A DNA stretch of 64,000 bases from Microbispora hainanensis (GCF_036186745.1 NZ_CP108086.1:8060001-8124000); one strand, 5' to 3'; shown: positions 34,664 through 43,900, counted from the stretch's first letter. Numbers and translations: made by a program. Notes: generated from the letters alone by a model not told the origin.

Positions 34664-35599
34664 TCAGGTGTCCTCGAAGCTCTGCGGGACCATCACGCGG
34701 ACACCGTTCGGGACGGTCCTGAGTATGAGCGGGGTGCGCAGTCTCACCTCGCCGTCGATGTCGGCCGCCATCGGCGGGTCGGTCTCCAGCAGTATCTCCT
34801 GGCCGGTCACGAACGGCCCGCCCGCGAGGCTGGTCCACTTGCCGGTGGTCGCCCGCACGAGGGTCTCCCCGAGCAGGCGCAGCCGCTTGCCCGAGCCGAG
34901 CTGATAGGCCACCAGCTTGCGGTTGTCGATGCTGACGTCCTTGGCGATCTGCCAGCCGCCGTGGAAGCGGCCGTTGGCGATGTTGAGCTGGTGGGTCAGC
35001 AGCTCGTGGCGCTTGCCGTCCACAGTCAGGTACGCGCGGAACGGCCGGTGCCTCGGCAGGATCGTCATCGCGGTCAGCGGGTAGGCGGCCCGGCCGAGCA
35101 TCCGCTTGAGCCACGGCTTGACGGTGCCCGCCACCTCGACCGAGACGCCGAAGCTCGCGAGGTTGGCGAAGGGCCGGTCGCCGCAGATGCCGAGGTCGAT
35201 GTCGGCCACCTTGCCCTCGGTGAACACGCCGATCGCCCCGGGCAGGTCGAGCGGCAGGCCCAGGCTGCGGGCGAAGTTGTTGGTGGTGCCGAGCGGAAGC
35301 ACGCCGAGGGCGATGTCGCGGCCCGCCACGTGCCTGAACGAGCTGCTCAGCGTGCCGTCGCCGCCGCCCACGACGAGCAGATCGGGGCCGGAGTCGAGCG
35401 CGCGGGTCAGGATGTCGCGCAGCCGTGAGGGGTCGGTCACGGGGTGGACGCCGGTGAGCCGGAAGTCCCGCTCCTTCAGCAGCCGCAGCACCTCGGCATA
35501 GTGGCGGCGGCCCCGCCGGGACTTGGTGTTCACCACGACCGCGGCCTTCCGCTCCCGGTGGATGGCCGCCGTGTGATCCGCCTTGGTCCGCACGCTCAC
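34664..35599 (-). CDS. Diacylglycerol kinase / LCB5-like lipid kinase
   Basis: A 311-residue lipid kinase of the DAGK-catalytic superfamily (YegS/BmrU/LCB5). The nucleotide-binding motif is LLVVGGGDGTLSSSFRHV with the GGGDGT core near residue 80, followed by LGVLPLGTTNNFARSLGLPLD. The C-terminal beta-sandwich half (RTVPNGVRVMVPQ) is also present. It would phosphorylate a diacylglycerol or similar lipid in phospholipid turnover. It stands alone on the minus strand, converging with the helicase-SWIM unit. Confidence 0.87.
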   Translation of the reverse strand: MSVRTKADHTAAIHRERKAAVVVNTKSRRGRRHYAEVLRLLKERDFRLTGVHPVTDPSRLRDILTRALDSGPDLLVVGGGDGTLSSSFRHVAGRDIALGVLPLGTTNNFARSLGLPLDLPGAIGVFTEGKVADIDLGICGDRPFANLASFGVSVEVAGTVKPWLKRMLGRAAYPLTAMTILPRHRPFRAYLTVDGKRHELLTHQLNIANGRFHGGWQIAKDVSIDNRKLVAYQLGSGKRLRLLGETLVRATTGKWTSLAGGPFVTGQEILLETDPPMAADIDGEVRLRTPLILRTVPNGVRVMVPQSFEDT

Positions 35600-35699
35600 A
35601 TGCTAGGGGCAGCCGCGCCCGGGCGCGCGGGCCCGGCGTGACCGCGCCCGCCCGGCATGACCCCACCCTCCCGGCATAGCCGCGCCCCGGCATGAGTGT

Positions 35700-35734
35700 G
35701 CCCGGCGGCCGTCCGGAGCGGACGGCGGCCGGGC
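35700..35734 (-). terminator. Terminator of the M6 protease gene
   Basis: A 16-bp stem with one mismatch and a 3-base loop: GCCCGGCGGCCGTCCG (35700-35715) with CGGACGGCGGCCGGGC (35719-35734). It lies 21 bases beyond the protease stop codon on the minus strand. Confidence 0.75.
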
Positions 35735-35755
35735 ACGGGGACCACCTGGCGGTGG

Positions 35756-38509
35756 TTACTTCTTGGCCGGGGTCACCTGGATGATCGCGGCCAGGTTGGC
35801 CGGCAGCGGGCTGATCAGCTTGATCTGCACGCCGAGCTGCTTGCCCTCGTCACCGGGGTTGCCGGAGCCGAGGATCGCGCCGCCGATGTCGGTGCCGTAC
35901 AGCTCCTTGGCCGGGGTGCCGTCCGGGTGGACGATCCGGGTGGTGTACGGCTGGTTGTCCTTCGACGGGACGACCGCCGAGGAGTCACGCTGGCGGTAGT
36001 AGAGGCTGCCGTCGCGGATCTCCAGGCCGGGGTACCAGCCCTTGGCGTCCGTGAACGACTTCACCGCGGCCTGCTTGCCGAACGAGGTGCAGTACTCCTT
36101 GAACGGCTCGCCCTCGACGCACTCCTTGAACGGGTAGGTGCCGACGAAGTTGAACGCCGCGTTGGACGACTGCGGGCGGGACGGCAGGTTCTTCAGGACG
36201 GTCGGGTCCTTCTGCGCCGCCGCACCCGTACGGCGCAGCGGGTCGAAGTGCGAGTCCACGATGAGCAGCTCGCCCTTCGGGCCCACCGACGGCAGGTCGA
36301 ACGTGCGGCCCGAGACGTCGTTGTTGGACACCGAGGTGTCGCGGTACCACACGAGCAGACCGGGGGCGTTGTACTTGACCTTCTCGACCTTCCAGGCGCC
36401 GTCGCGCAGCCAGGTCGTGTCGTAGGCGTACTCCAGGCCCTTGTCGAACCCGTCGAAGTTGCGCCACTCGGCCAGGTAGTACTGCGCCGCCTGCTCCTCA
36501 CCGGGGTGGATGATCCAGCCGGCGCCGCTGGTGTCGGTGAACGTGCCCTTGGTGGTCGTCCAGCCGTTGGCGCCGCCCTCGACGTCGTCGGTCCAGACCG
36601 CGGTGGCGCCGCTGTTCAGCGAGAAGTCGTCGTTGAACCAGCCGCGCTGCACGGACGCCGCGTCCGTGGCGTAACGCAGGCGGATCTGGACGGACGTGCC
36701 AGCGAACGGCGCGAGGTCGACGTACAGGTGGTGCCAGCCGCCGCTCTCACCGGTGAGGCCGTACTTCTTGTTGCCGTAGTCCTTCAGGCGGCCGTTCGGG
36801 TCGGTGTAGTCGTCACCGGTGGTGGCGAGGCTGCCGTCCTCGTTGTAGATCTTCTGCTCGGTCCAGGTGGCGCCGCCGTCCGTGGAGATCTCGAAGAAGC
36901 CGAAGTCCCAGTCGGTCTCGATGCCCCAGTCGCTCCACCACCAGAACTTCGCGTCCGACCCGGCCGGGACGTCGACGGTCCTGCTCAGCTTGTTGTCGGC
37001 CCAGTCCTGGTCGCTGTTGGACCACCACATGTTCGTCCCGCTGTGCGGGACGGACATGATGTTCTGCTTGTCCGGCAGGTTGATCCGGACGCCGTCCTCG
37101 GTGCCCTTGGGCGTACGCGAGGTCTGGCCGACCACCAGGAGCTGGTCCTTGCCGCCCGGCTCGATGACCTTCGGGTTGGCCCAGCCGAGCACCCACTTGT
37201 CCCACAGGCCCATGTGGGTGGGCAGCGACTGGAAGATCGGCCCGGAGTGCGAGCCGCTCGACATCAGGTCCCAGAAGTCGACGTCGGAGTCGCCGGCGCC
37301 GGTGGTGTCGTACAGGTCCGGCAGGCCGAGGTCGTGGCCGTACTCGTGGGCGAACACGCCGACCCCCGCGTCCTCCGGCTGGAGGATGTAGTTGGAGATC
37401 TTGATGTTCGTGCCCGGCACCGTGTATCCGCCGGCCACGTCGCTGGAGTGGGCCCACAGGGAGAACGTGCCCTCGGCGCCGCCGCCACCGGACTTGTCCT
37501 CACCGGCGTGGATCAGCACGAGGTGGTCGATGACGCCGTCCGGCTCGTCGTAGTTGCCGTCGCCGTCGGCGTCGGAGGTGTCCTCGACGTCGTAGTCGGC
37601 CCACGGGAAGTTCGGGTTCGACTGCACGAGCGCGTTGACCGCGTCGATCGCGAGCTGGGCGGGGCCGCGCGGGTTGTCCGGGTGACCGGTCATGTCCTGC
37701 GGGTAGGTGTGGCACTTGCCCGCGCCGTACCACGCCTCGGAGTGCGGCACCTTGAGCCAGCCGACGGCCTGACCGGTGACGGTGTAGGCGCCCTTGGACA
37801 TCTCCTCGTACATGTTCTTCAGGGTCGAACCGGAGATGTCGATGCCCTTCTTGCCGTCCCGGGGGTCCTTCAGGTCCGGACGGACCCGGGTCGTGATCCC
37901 CTTGGAGGTGTAGAGCATGTTGTTGTAATGGGCCGTGTTGAAGTCGGCCACCCACATGGAGTTGTTGTCCTTGCCCCCACCGCCGGCGGTGGCGGGGTTG
38001 GGGATCGTGTTGTGCAGCGGGCCGTTCAGCTTGGTGCCCGGCGGCTCGGTGATGCAGTCGTCGACGTCGTCGATCGTCCTCGGGTGCGACCAGCCGGAGA
38101 AGTCGTCGTTGGCCTGGTCGTTGAACTCGACCAGCAGCGTGAGGAGCTTGGCGGTCCGGGTCGTCTTCGCCTTCTTGTAGATGAAGTCGAAGGGGTTCTT
38201 CCCGGTCCTGATCGCCTGCTTCTCATGCTTGGCCAGGACCCGCGCCGCGACCGGGTTGCCGCTCGCGAACTTGTGGTCGATCGCCCGCGCCAGCGCGGCG
38301 GTGCGCTTGACGCCCTGGGACGGGACCTTCTCCTCGGTGGTGGTGAAGTCGCCCTGAACGCGCGGCGGCGCGTAGTTGATGTAGTGGTCCTTGGCGGAGG
38401 GCTGGTAGCCCGCCGTGGGCGCCGCAGCCGCGCCTGCTGCGGCCAGACCTCCTGCCGCCAGCCCGAGCGCGGGCACGATCGCGGCGAGACGCCGGATTCT
38501 TCTGGACAA
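35756..38509 (-). CDS. Secreted immune-inhibitor-A-type M6 metalloprotease
   Basis: A 917-residue secreted zinc protease of family M6. The signal peptide runs from the basic start through IVPALGLAAGGLAAAGAAAAP. A propeptide-like segment follows (DHYINYAPPRVQGDFTTTEEKVPSQG), then the catalytic domain with FAHEYGHDLGLPDLYD (HExxHxxGxxD) and WDLMSSGSHSG, and C-terminal beta-rich domains (FFEISTDGGATWTEQKIY, HHLYVDLAPFAG). An Asp-rich calcium-binding loop DTSDADGDGNYDEPDG is visible. A TTG at 38509 is preferred because AAGGGA lies 5 bases before it and the signal peptide begins there; a GTG at 38542 is the alternative. A TTGACA element (38627-38632, minus strand) probably belongs to its promoter. 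Confidence 0.88.
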   Translation of the reverse strand: MSRRIRRLAAIVPALGLAAGGLAAAGAAAAPTAGYQPSAKDHYINYAPPRVQGDFTTTEEKVPSQGVKRTAALARAIDHKFASGNPVAARVLAKHEKQAIRTGKNPFDFIYKKAKTTRTAKLLTLLVEFNDQANDDFSGWSHPRTIDDVDDCITEPPGTKLNGPLHNTIPNPATAGGGGKDNNSMWVADFNTAHYNNMLYTSKGITTRVRPDLKDPRDGKKGIDISGSTLKNMYEEMSKGAYTVTGQAVGWLKVPHSEAWYGAGKCHTYPQDMTGHPDNPRGPAQLAIDAVNALVQSNPNFPWADYDVEDTSDADGDGNYDEPDGVIDHLVLIHAGEDKSGGGGAEGTFSLWAHSSDVAGGYTVPGTNIKISNYILQPEDAGVGVFAHEYGHDLGLPDLYDTTGAGDSDVDFWDLMSSGSHSGPIFQSLPTHMGLWDKWVLGWANPKVIEPGGKDQLLVVGQTSRTPKGTEDGVRINLPDKQNIMSVPHSGTNMWWSNSDQDWADNKLSRTVDVPAGSDAKFWWWSDWGIETDWDFGFFEISTDGGATWTEQKIYNEDGSLATTGDDYTDPNGRLKDYGNKKYGLTGESGGWHHLYVDLAPFAGTSVQIRLRYATDAASVQRGWFNDDFSLNSGATAVWTDDVEGGANGWTTTKGTFTDTSGAGWIIHPGEEQAAQYYLAEWRNFDGFDKGLEYAYDTTWLRDGAWKVEKVKYNAPGLLVWYRDTSVSNNDVSGRTFDLPSVGPKGELLIVDSHFDPLRRTGAAAQKDPTVLKNLPSRPQSSNAAFNFVGTYPFKECVEGEPFKEYCTSFGKQAAVKSFTDAKGWYPGLEIRDGSLYYRQRDSSAVVPSKDNQPYTTRIVHPDGTPAKELYGTDIGGAILGSGNPGDEGKQLGVQIKLISPLPANLAAIIQVTPAKK

Positions 38510-38694
38510 CGAGATCCCTTCCCGTCCGGGTTCCCCGGACACCCATGCACAGCGCGCCGGGATGAGCGCGCATGCGGGACCTTAAACGAGGGGGTAAAGG
38601 CCGGGTAAAGAGCGATCCGGCATGGTTGTCAAAATGTGATCTGTACCGAAAACCGTTAATAATTCCGGATGGGACCTGATACCGAACAGTGCCG

Positions 38695-38700
38695 TAAAGT
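38695..38700 (+). promoter_or_regulatory. -10 element of a leaderless GlcD-type gene
   Basis: TAAAGT fits TANNNT and lies exactly 12 to 7 bases before the GTG at 38707; no ribosome site is present. Confidence 0.6.
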
Positions 38701-38706
38701 CCAGAC

Positions 38707-40047
38707 GTGAACGAGCTGACTTCCGCGCTCGCCGCGGCGCTGCCGGACGGGCGAGTCCTCACCGATCCCGACGTCGTCGACTCGTACGCCAGGGACCGCA
38801 CCTTCGTGCCGCCGGGCAGGCCGCTCGGCGTGGTGCTCGCGCGGTCCCGCGACGACGTCGTGGCCACGATGCGCTGGGCGACCGAGCACCGCGTGCCGGT
38901 GGTCCCGCGCGGCGCGGGCACCGGGCTCGCCGGCGGGGCGACGGCCGTCGACGGCTGCGTCGTCCTGTCGCTCGCCCGGATGACCGCGATCCGCGAGCTG
39001 TCGCCGCAGGACGAGATCGCGGTCGTGGAGCCCGGCGTCATCACCGCCGACCTCGACCGGGCGGCCCGCGAGCACGGCCTGATGTACGCCCCCGACCCCT
39101 CGTCGTACGAGATCTCGACCATCGGCGGCAACCTGGCGACCAACGCGGGCGGGCTGCGGTGCGTGAAATACGGCGTGACCCGCGACTCGACGCTCGGGCT
39201 CGAGGTCGTGCTGGCGGACGGGCGGGTGCTGAACACCGGCCGCCGCACGATGAAGGGCGTGGCCGGATATGACCTGACCGGCCTGTTCGTCGGCTCGGAG
39301 GGCACGCTCGGCGTGATCACGGCCGCGACCGTGCGGCTGCGGCGGGCCCCGGGCGAGCTGGCCACGATCGCCGCCGAGTTCACCTCGCTGCGCGACGCCG
39401 CGGCGGCCGTCTCGGCGATCGTCGCCGCGGGCTGCCGGCCGTCGATGCTCGAACTCATGGACCGCACGACGCTGCAGGCCATCGACGACTGGAAGAACAT
39501 CGGGCTTGAGCCGTCCACCAGGGCGATGCTCATCGCCCAGGCCGAGGGCTCGGCGGACGAGATGGCCGCGCTGTGCGGCGCCGCGTCGTTCGTGGCGGTG
39601 TCGTCCACGCCGGAGGAGGCCGCCGAGCTGATCGGCGTCAGGCGCCTGGCCTACCACGCCAAGGAGCGGCTGGGCCAGTGCCTCGTGGAGGACGTGTGCG
39701 TGCCCCGCTCGGTGCTCCCCGAGATGATCACCGCGATCGAGGAGGCCGCGGCACGGCACGGCGTGCTGATCGCGACGGTCGCCCACGCGGGGGACGGCAA
39801 CGTGCACCCGGTGTTCATATTCGACCGCGGCCTCGCCGAGCCGCCGGAAGAGGTGTGGGCCGCCGCCGACGAGGTCTTCCGCGCCGCGCTCGACCTCGGC
39901 GGCACGCTCACCGGCGAACACGGCGTCGGCCTGCTGAAAAAGCGCTGGCTCGGCCTCGAAACCGGCCCGGTGGCCGCCGAACTGCACCAGGGCATCAAGC
40001 AGGTGTTCGACCCTTTGAACATCCTCAACCCCGGTAAGGCCATCTGA
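38707..40047 (+). CDS. GlcD-type FAD-linked oxidase (glycolate/D-lactate dehydrogenase)
   Basis: A 446-residue flavoprotein of the FAD-binding PCMH/VAO family, expected to oxidise D-lactate, glycolate or a similar 2-hydroxyacid. The FAD site is VVPRGAGTGLAGGATAVDGCVVLSL near residue 65; further blocks are STIGGNLATNAGGLRCVKYGVTRDSTLGLEVVLADGRVL and GYDLTGLFVGSEGTLGVITAATVRLR, and the C-terminal HAGDGNVHP and TGEHGVGLLKKRWL are characteristic of GlcD/Dld2. The GTG at 38707 has no ribosome site but a well-placed -10, so the message appears leaderless. No GlcE/GlcF partner is adjacent. Confidence 0.9.
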   Translation: MNELTSALAAALPDGRVLTDPDVVDSYARDRTFVPPGRPLGVVLARSRDDVVATMRWATEHRVPVVPRGAGTGLAGGATAVDGCVVLSLARMTAIRELSPQDEIAVVEPGVITADLDRAAREHGLMYAPDPSSYEISTIGGNLATNAGGLRCVKYGVTRDSTLGLEVVLADGRVLNTGRRTMKGVAGYDLTGLFVGSEGTLGVITAATVRLRRAPGELATIAAEFTSLRDAAAAVSAIVAAGCRPSMLELMDRTTLQAIDDWKNIGLEPSTRAMLIAQAEGSADEMAALCGAASFVAVSSTPEEAAELIGVRRLAYHAKERLGQCLVEDVCVPRSVLPEMITAIEEAAARHGVLIATVAHAGDGNVHPVFIFDRGLAEPPEEVWAAADEVFRAALDLGGTLTGEHGVGLLKKRWLGLETGPVAAELHQGIKQVFDPLNILNPGKAI

Positions 40048-40097
40048 CCACTGGTAGCGTTTGGTGCCATTGTCAGGTTGCGTGGTAATCGGGGGCG

Positions 40098-42089
40098 ATG
40101 GTGGCGTTAGAGGCTGGGGATCCCGACCGCCTGGGCCCGTTCACGCTCGTCGACCGGCTCGGTGAAGGCGGCCAGGGAGTCGTCTTCCTCGGGCGCGGGC
40201 CGGCGGGCGAGCAGGTCGCGGTCAAGTTGCTGCACACCCGTCTGACGGCCGATCCGGAGGCGCGGGAGCGGTTCCTGCGCGAGGTCGCGCTGGCGCAGCG
40301 GGTCGCGCCCTTCTGCACTGCCCCTGTGCTGTACGCCGACCTCGCCGGCAATCAGCCGTTCATCGTCAGCGAGTTCGTGTCCGGGCCCTCGCTGCGGCAG
40401 CTCGTCGACCGGGAGGGGCCGCGCCGGGGCGCCGCGCTCGAACGGCTCGCCATCAGCACGGCGACGGCGCTGGCCGCCATCCACCGGGCGGGCATCACCC
40501 ATCGCGACTTCAAGCCGGCCAACGTCCTGATGGGGCCCGAGGGCCCGGTCGTCATCGACTTCGGGGTGGCCAGGGCGCCCGACTCGCCCCAGTCAACCGC
40601 GACCGGCGCGTCCATCGGCACGCCCGCCTACCTGGCCCCCGAGGTGCTCTCCGGCGGCACCGCGGGCGCGTCCGCCGACATGTTCGCCTGGGGCGTCACG
40701 ATGGTGTTCGCCGCCACCGGCAGGCCCGCCTTCGGCGCGGACTCGATCCCCTCGGTGATCACCCGGATCCTGAACACGCCGCCCGACCTGGGCGACCTCG
40801 CGGCACCCCTGCGCGACATCGTCGCCGCGTGCCTGTCGAAGGACCCCGCGCTGCGTCCCTCGGCCGAGGACGTGGTCGCGCGGCTCACCGGACAGCCCAC
40901 CGTTCCCGTACGGCAGGCCGCCGCACCGCAGGCGCCGGGACCCTACGCGACCGGGCCGCAGGCGCCCCCGGCGGGACCGCAGGCCGCCGCACCGCACGCC
41001 CCCATGCCGGGACCGCACGGCCCCGCACCGGCACCCGGACCCCACGCGCCGGGGCCACAGGCACCCGGACCACAGGCACCGCAGGGGCCGGGGCCGCACG
41101 GGCCGGGGCCACAGGCACCCGGACCACAGGCACCCGGGCATGCACCCGGACCGCAGGCACCGCAGGCGCCCGTACCTCACGCGCCCGCTGCCGGGCCGCG
41201 GGGTGCCGGAGCGCCCACGCCGCCCGGATCTCCCACGCGGCGGCCCGTGCTGACGTGGACGGCGGCCGCGGTCGGCGTGTCGGCCCTCGCGGCGGCGGCC
41301 TTCCTCGTGCCGACGTGGGTGTCCGCCAAGCAGATCTCGTCCGAGGACGCCCTCGGCCCCACCGCGACGCCCGCGGTGATCGAGTCCCAGGACGTCGAGG
41401 TGCCCCTCCCGCAGCCGTCCGAGCTGGTCACCGAACCCGCCCGGCCGAAGGGCGGGAAGCCCTCGCCGAGCCCCTCGGCACACCGGCAGACCGTGGCGCC
41501 GAAGCCGGGCGCCACCCCGGCGCGCACCCGCCAGGCGCGGCCGTCGCCCTCCCGCACGGCACGGGCCCAGGCCAAGCCCACCCACAAGGCCACCACACCG
41601 ACGCAGACCAACCCGCTGCCCGCGCAGACCACCCCGGCCCCGGCGAAGACCACCGCCGCACCCAAGCCCACCGCGACGAAGACCACCGCCGCACCCAAGC
41701 CCACCGCGACGAAGACCACCGCCGCACCCAAGCCGACCGCGGCGAAGACCACCGCGGCGCCCAAGCCCAACCCGTACACCGCCGCGGGCGTGTGCGGGAG
41801 CGGCTACAGCGTCATCGACTCGCACTCCTTCGGCTCGGCGACGACATACCTGCTCTACAACGCGTCCAACGGCTACAACTGTGTGATCACGATGTCGAAG
41901 TACGTCGTGCCCGGGAAGATCAAGATGAGCGCGGTGCTGAAGGTCCAGAACGGGTCGTCCAACAGCGACTCCGGCAGCTACACGACGTATGCCGGCCCGA
42001 TCCGGCTGGCCGCGAAGAGCAAGTGCGTCATCTGGGGCGGCGGCTACGGCAGCGCCTCCTGGAGCAGCGCGTGGTCGCACTGCTCCTGA
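40098..42089 (+). CDS. Membrane Ser/Thr protein kinase with SapA-like external domain
   Basis: A 663-residue Hanks-type kinase. The catalytic domain spans about residues 13-275: LGEGGQGVVFLG (Gly loop), VAVKLL, HRDFKPANVL (HRD), VIDFGVA (DFG), GTPAYLAPEVL (APE). A Pro/Ala/Gly-rich linker, one membrane helix near 383-405 and a Lys/Thr/Ala/Pro repeat (APKPTATKT units, about 510-555) lead to an external domain (GVCGSGYSVIDSH... YLLYNASNGYNCVITMSK... YTTYAGPIRLAAKSKCVIWGG), which resembles spore-associated protein A. It probably senses an envelope or developmental signal. The ATG follows a GGGGG-type ribosome site. Confidence 0.87.
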   Translation: MVALEAGDPDRLGPFTLVDRLGEGGQGVVFLGRGPAGEQVAVKLLHTRLTADPEARERFLREVALAQRVAPFCTAPVLYADLAGNQPFIVSEFVSGPSLRQLVDREGPRRGAALERLAISTATALAAIHRAGITHRDFKPANVLMGPEGPVVIDFGVARAPDSPQSTATGASIGTPAYLAPEVLSGGTAGASADMFAWGVTMVFAATGRPAFGADSIPSVITRILNTPPDLGDLAAPLRDIVAACLSKDPALRPSAEDVVARLTGQPTVPVRQAAAPQAPGPYATGPQAPPAGPQAAAPHAPMPGPHGPAPAPGPHAPGPQAPGPQAPQGPGPHGPGPQAPGPQAPGHAPGPQAPQAPVPHAPAAGPRGAGAPTPPGSPTRRPVLTWTAAAVGVSALAAAAFLVPTWVSAKQISSEDALGPTATPAVIESQDVEVPLPQPSELVTEPARPKGGKPSPSPSAHRQTVAPKPGATPARTRQARPSPSRTARAQAKPTHKATTPTQTNPLPAQTTPAPAKTTAAPKPTATKTTAAPKPTATKTTAAPKPTAAKTTAAPKPNPYTAAGVCGSGYSVIDSHSFGSATTYLLYNASNGYNCVITMSKYVVPGKIKMSAVLKVQNGSSNSDSGSYTTYAGPIRLAAKSKCVIWGGGYGSASWSSAWSHCS

Positions 42090-42147
42090 TCCCGGAACCA
42101 CAGGGCTTGATCCCGAACCCACACGGCCTGGTCCCGAAGCCACCGGG

Positions 42148-42171
42148 GCCGGGCAGGAGGCCGGGCCCGGC
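42148..42171 (+). terminator. Possible terminator after the kinase gene
   Basis: GCCGGGC (42148-42154) pairs with GCCCGGC (42165-42171), extendable by a wobble pair, about 60 bases after the kinase stop. It is modest and would separate the kinase from the carboxylase operon. Confidence 0.45.
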
Positions 42172-42210
42172 TCGTTGACGTGACGGCGGCTCACCACGGA
42201 GGATCATCAG

Positions 42211-42240
42211 GTGACAGAACTCGGTTCGGTGGTGCGATGA
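42211..42240 (+). CDS. Nine-codon leader ORF of the carboxylase operon
   Basis: GTG ACA GAA... codes VTELGSVVR and stops at TGA 42238-42240, overlapping the ATG at 42237 of the carboxyltransferase gene (ATGA). The consensus ribosome site GGAGGA (42198-42203) is 7 bases before the GTG, better than any site before the main start. It is read here as a coupling leader. No proof of translation. Confidence 0.45.
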   Translation: MTELGSVVR

Positions 42241-43835
42241 CGGTGCTCGTGAGCCGGCTGGAGACCTCCAGCGGCGAGTACGGCACGCGGCGCGAGGCCA
42301 TGCTGGCGAAGCTCGCCGAGCTGGAGGCCGAGCACGCCAAGGCCGTCGCCGGAGGCGGGCCCAAATATGTCGAACGGCACCGGGAGCGCGGCAAGCTGCT
42401 CCCCCGCGAGCGCATCGAACTGCTCGTCGACCCCGACTCGCCGTTCCTGGAGCTGTCGCCGCTGGCGGCCTGGGGCACCGAGTATCCCGTCGGCGCGAGC
42501 GTCGTCACCGGCATCGGGGTGATCGAGGGCGTCGAGTGCGTCATCACCGCCAACGACCCGACCGTGCGCGGCGGCGCGTCCAATCCCTGGACGCTGCGCA
42601 AGACCCTGCGCGCCGCCGAGATCGCGCTGCGCAACCGCATGCCGTACGTGAACCTGGTGGAGTCGGGCGGCGCGGACCTGCCGTCGCAGAAGGACATCTT
42701 CATCCCCGGCGGCCAGATGTTCCGCGACCTCACCCGGCTGTCGGCCGAGGGGATCCCGACGATCACGCTGGTCTTCGGCAACGCCACCGCGGGCGGCGCG
42801 TACGTGCCGGGCCTGAGCGACCACGTCGTCATGGTGCGGGAGCGGGCCAAGGTGTTCCTCGGCGGCCCGCCGCTGGTGAAGATGGCCACCGGCGAGGAGT
42901 CCGACGACGAGTCGCTGGGCGGCGCGGAGATGCACGCGCGGACCTCCGGGCTGGCCGACCATCTCGCCGCCGACGAGTTCGACGCGCTGCGGATCGGCCG
43001 CCGCATCGTGCGGCGGCTCAACTGGCGCAAGGCCGGGAACGTTCCCGCGTCCGGTTACGCGGAGCCGCTGTACGACGAGGACGAGCTGCTGGGGATCGTG
43101 CCGGAGGACCTGAAGGTCCCCTTCGATCCCCGCGAGGTCCTGGCCCGGGTGGTGGACGGCAGCGACTTCGACGAGTTCAAGCCGCTCTACGGGCCGAGCC
43201 TGGTCACCGGGTGGGCGAGCGTCCACGGCCACCCGGTCGGGGTCCTCGCCAACGCCAGCGGCGTGCTGTTCGGCGCGGAGTCGCAGAAGGCGGCCCAGTT
43301 CATCCAGCTCGCGAACCAGACGCGCACGCCGCTGGTCTTCCTGCAGAACACCACGGGGTACATGGTCGGCAGGGACTACGAGCAGAGCGGCATCATCAAG
43401 CACGGCGCACTGATGATCAACGCGGTGGCCAACTCGACCGTGCCGCACATCACGATCGTCATGGGCGCCTCCTACGGCGCGGGCAACTATGGCATGTGCG
43501 GGCGGGCCTACGACCCCCGCTTCCTGTTCAGCTGGCCGAGCGCGAAGTCGGCCGTCATGGGCCCGGCCCAGCTCGCGGGCGTCATGTCGATCGTGGGCCG
43601 GGCCGCCGCGCAGGCGCGGGGGCAGGCGTACGACGAGGAGGCCGACGCGGCGATGCGCGCCGCGGTCGAGGCGCAGATCGAGTCGGAGTCGGCGGCGTTC
43701 TTCCTGTCCGGCCGCCTGTACGACGACGGGGTCATCGACCCCCGCGACACCCGTACGGTGCTCGGGCTGTGCCTGTCGGCGGTTGCGGGGGCACCGGACC
43801 CGGGCCGGGCCGGCTACGGCGTCTTCCGGATGTGA
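42237..43835 (+). CDS. Acyl-CoA carboxylase, carboxyltransferase (beta) subunit
   Basis: A 532-residue biotin-dependent carboxyltransferase of the methylcrotonyl/geranyl-CoA (MccB/AtuC) kind. Landmarks are KLLPRERIELLVDPDSPFLELS, YVNLVESGGADLPSQKDIFIPGG, the oxyanion region FGNATAGGAYVPGLSDHVVMV, and the C-terminal half TPLVFLQNTTGYMVGRDYEQSGIIKHGALMINAVANSTVPHITIVMGASYGAGNYGMCGRAYDPRFLFSWPSAKSAVMG. The ATG at 42237 is preferred over a GTG at 42180, which has no ribosome site. It is first in an operon with the biotinylated subunit, an enoyl-CoA hydratase and AtuA, pointing to leucine/isovalerate or acyclic terpene catabolism. Confidence 0.9.
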   Translation: MTVLVSRLETSSGEYGTRREAMLAKLAELEAEHAKAVAGGGPKYVERHRERGKLLPRERIELLVDPDSPFLELSPLAAWGTEYPVGASVVTGIGVIEGVECVITANDPTVRGGASNPWTLRKTLRAAEIALRNRMPYVNLVESGGADLPSQKDIFIPGGQMFRDLTRLSAEGIPTITLVFGNATAGGAYVPGLSDHVVMVRERAKVFLGGPPLVKMATGEESDDESLGGAEMHARTSGLADHLAADEFDALRIGRRIVRRLNWRKAGNVPASGYAEPLYDEDELLGIVPEDLKVPFDPREVLARVVDGSDFDEFKPLYGPSLVTGWASVHGHPVGVLANASGVLFGAESQKAAQFIQLANQTRTPLVFLQNTTGYMVGRDYEQSGIIKHGALMINAVANSTVPHITIVMGASYGAGNYGMCGRAYDPRFLFSWPSAKSAVMGPAQLAGVMSIVGRAAAQARGQAYDEEADAAMRAAVEAQIESESAAFFLSGRLYDDGVIDPRDTRTVLGLCLSAVAGAPDPGRAGYGVFRM

Positions 43836-43840
43836 CCGGC

Positions 43841-43900
43841 ATGCTCACTGGCACCATGCTCATCGGCACCATGCTCATCGGCACCATGCTCATGAAGATC
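43841..43900 (+). repeat. 15-bp tandem repeat with an ATG in every unit
   Basis: Four units beginning ATGCTCA at 43841, 43856, 43871 and 43886; the middle two are identical (ATGCTCATCGGCACC) and the last is diverged. It fills most of the gap between the two carboxylase genes. Confidence 0.9.

Noticed and set aside
42180-42236. An upstream GTG start for the carboxyltransferase
   Set aside because: It has no ribosome site and adds 19 atypical residues; the ATG at 42237 is coupled to a leader with a consensus site.
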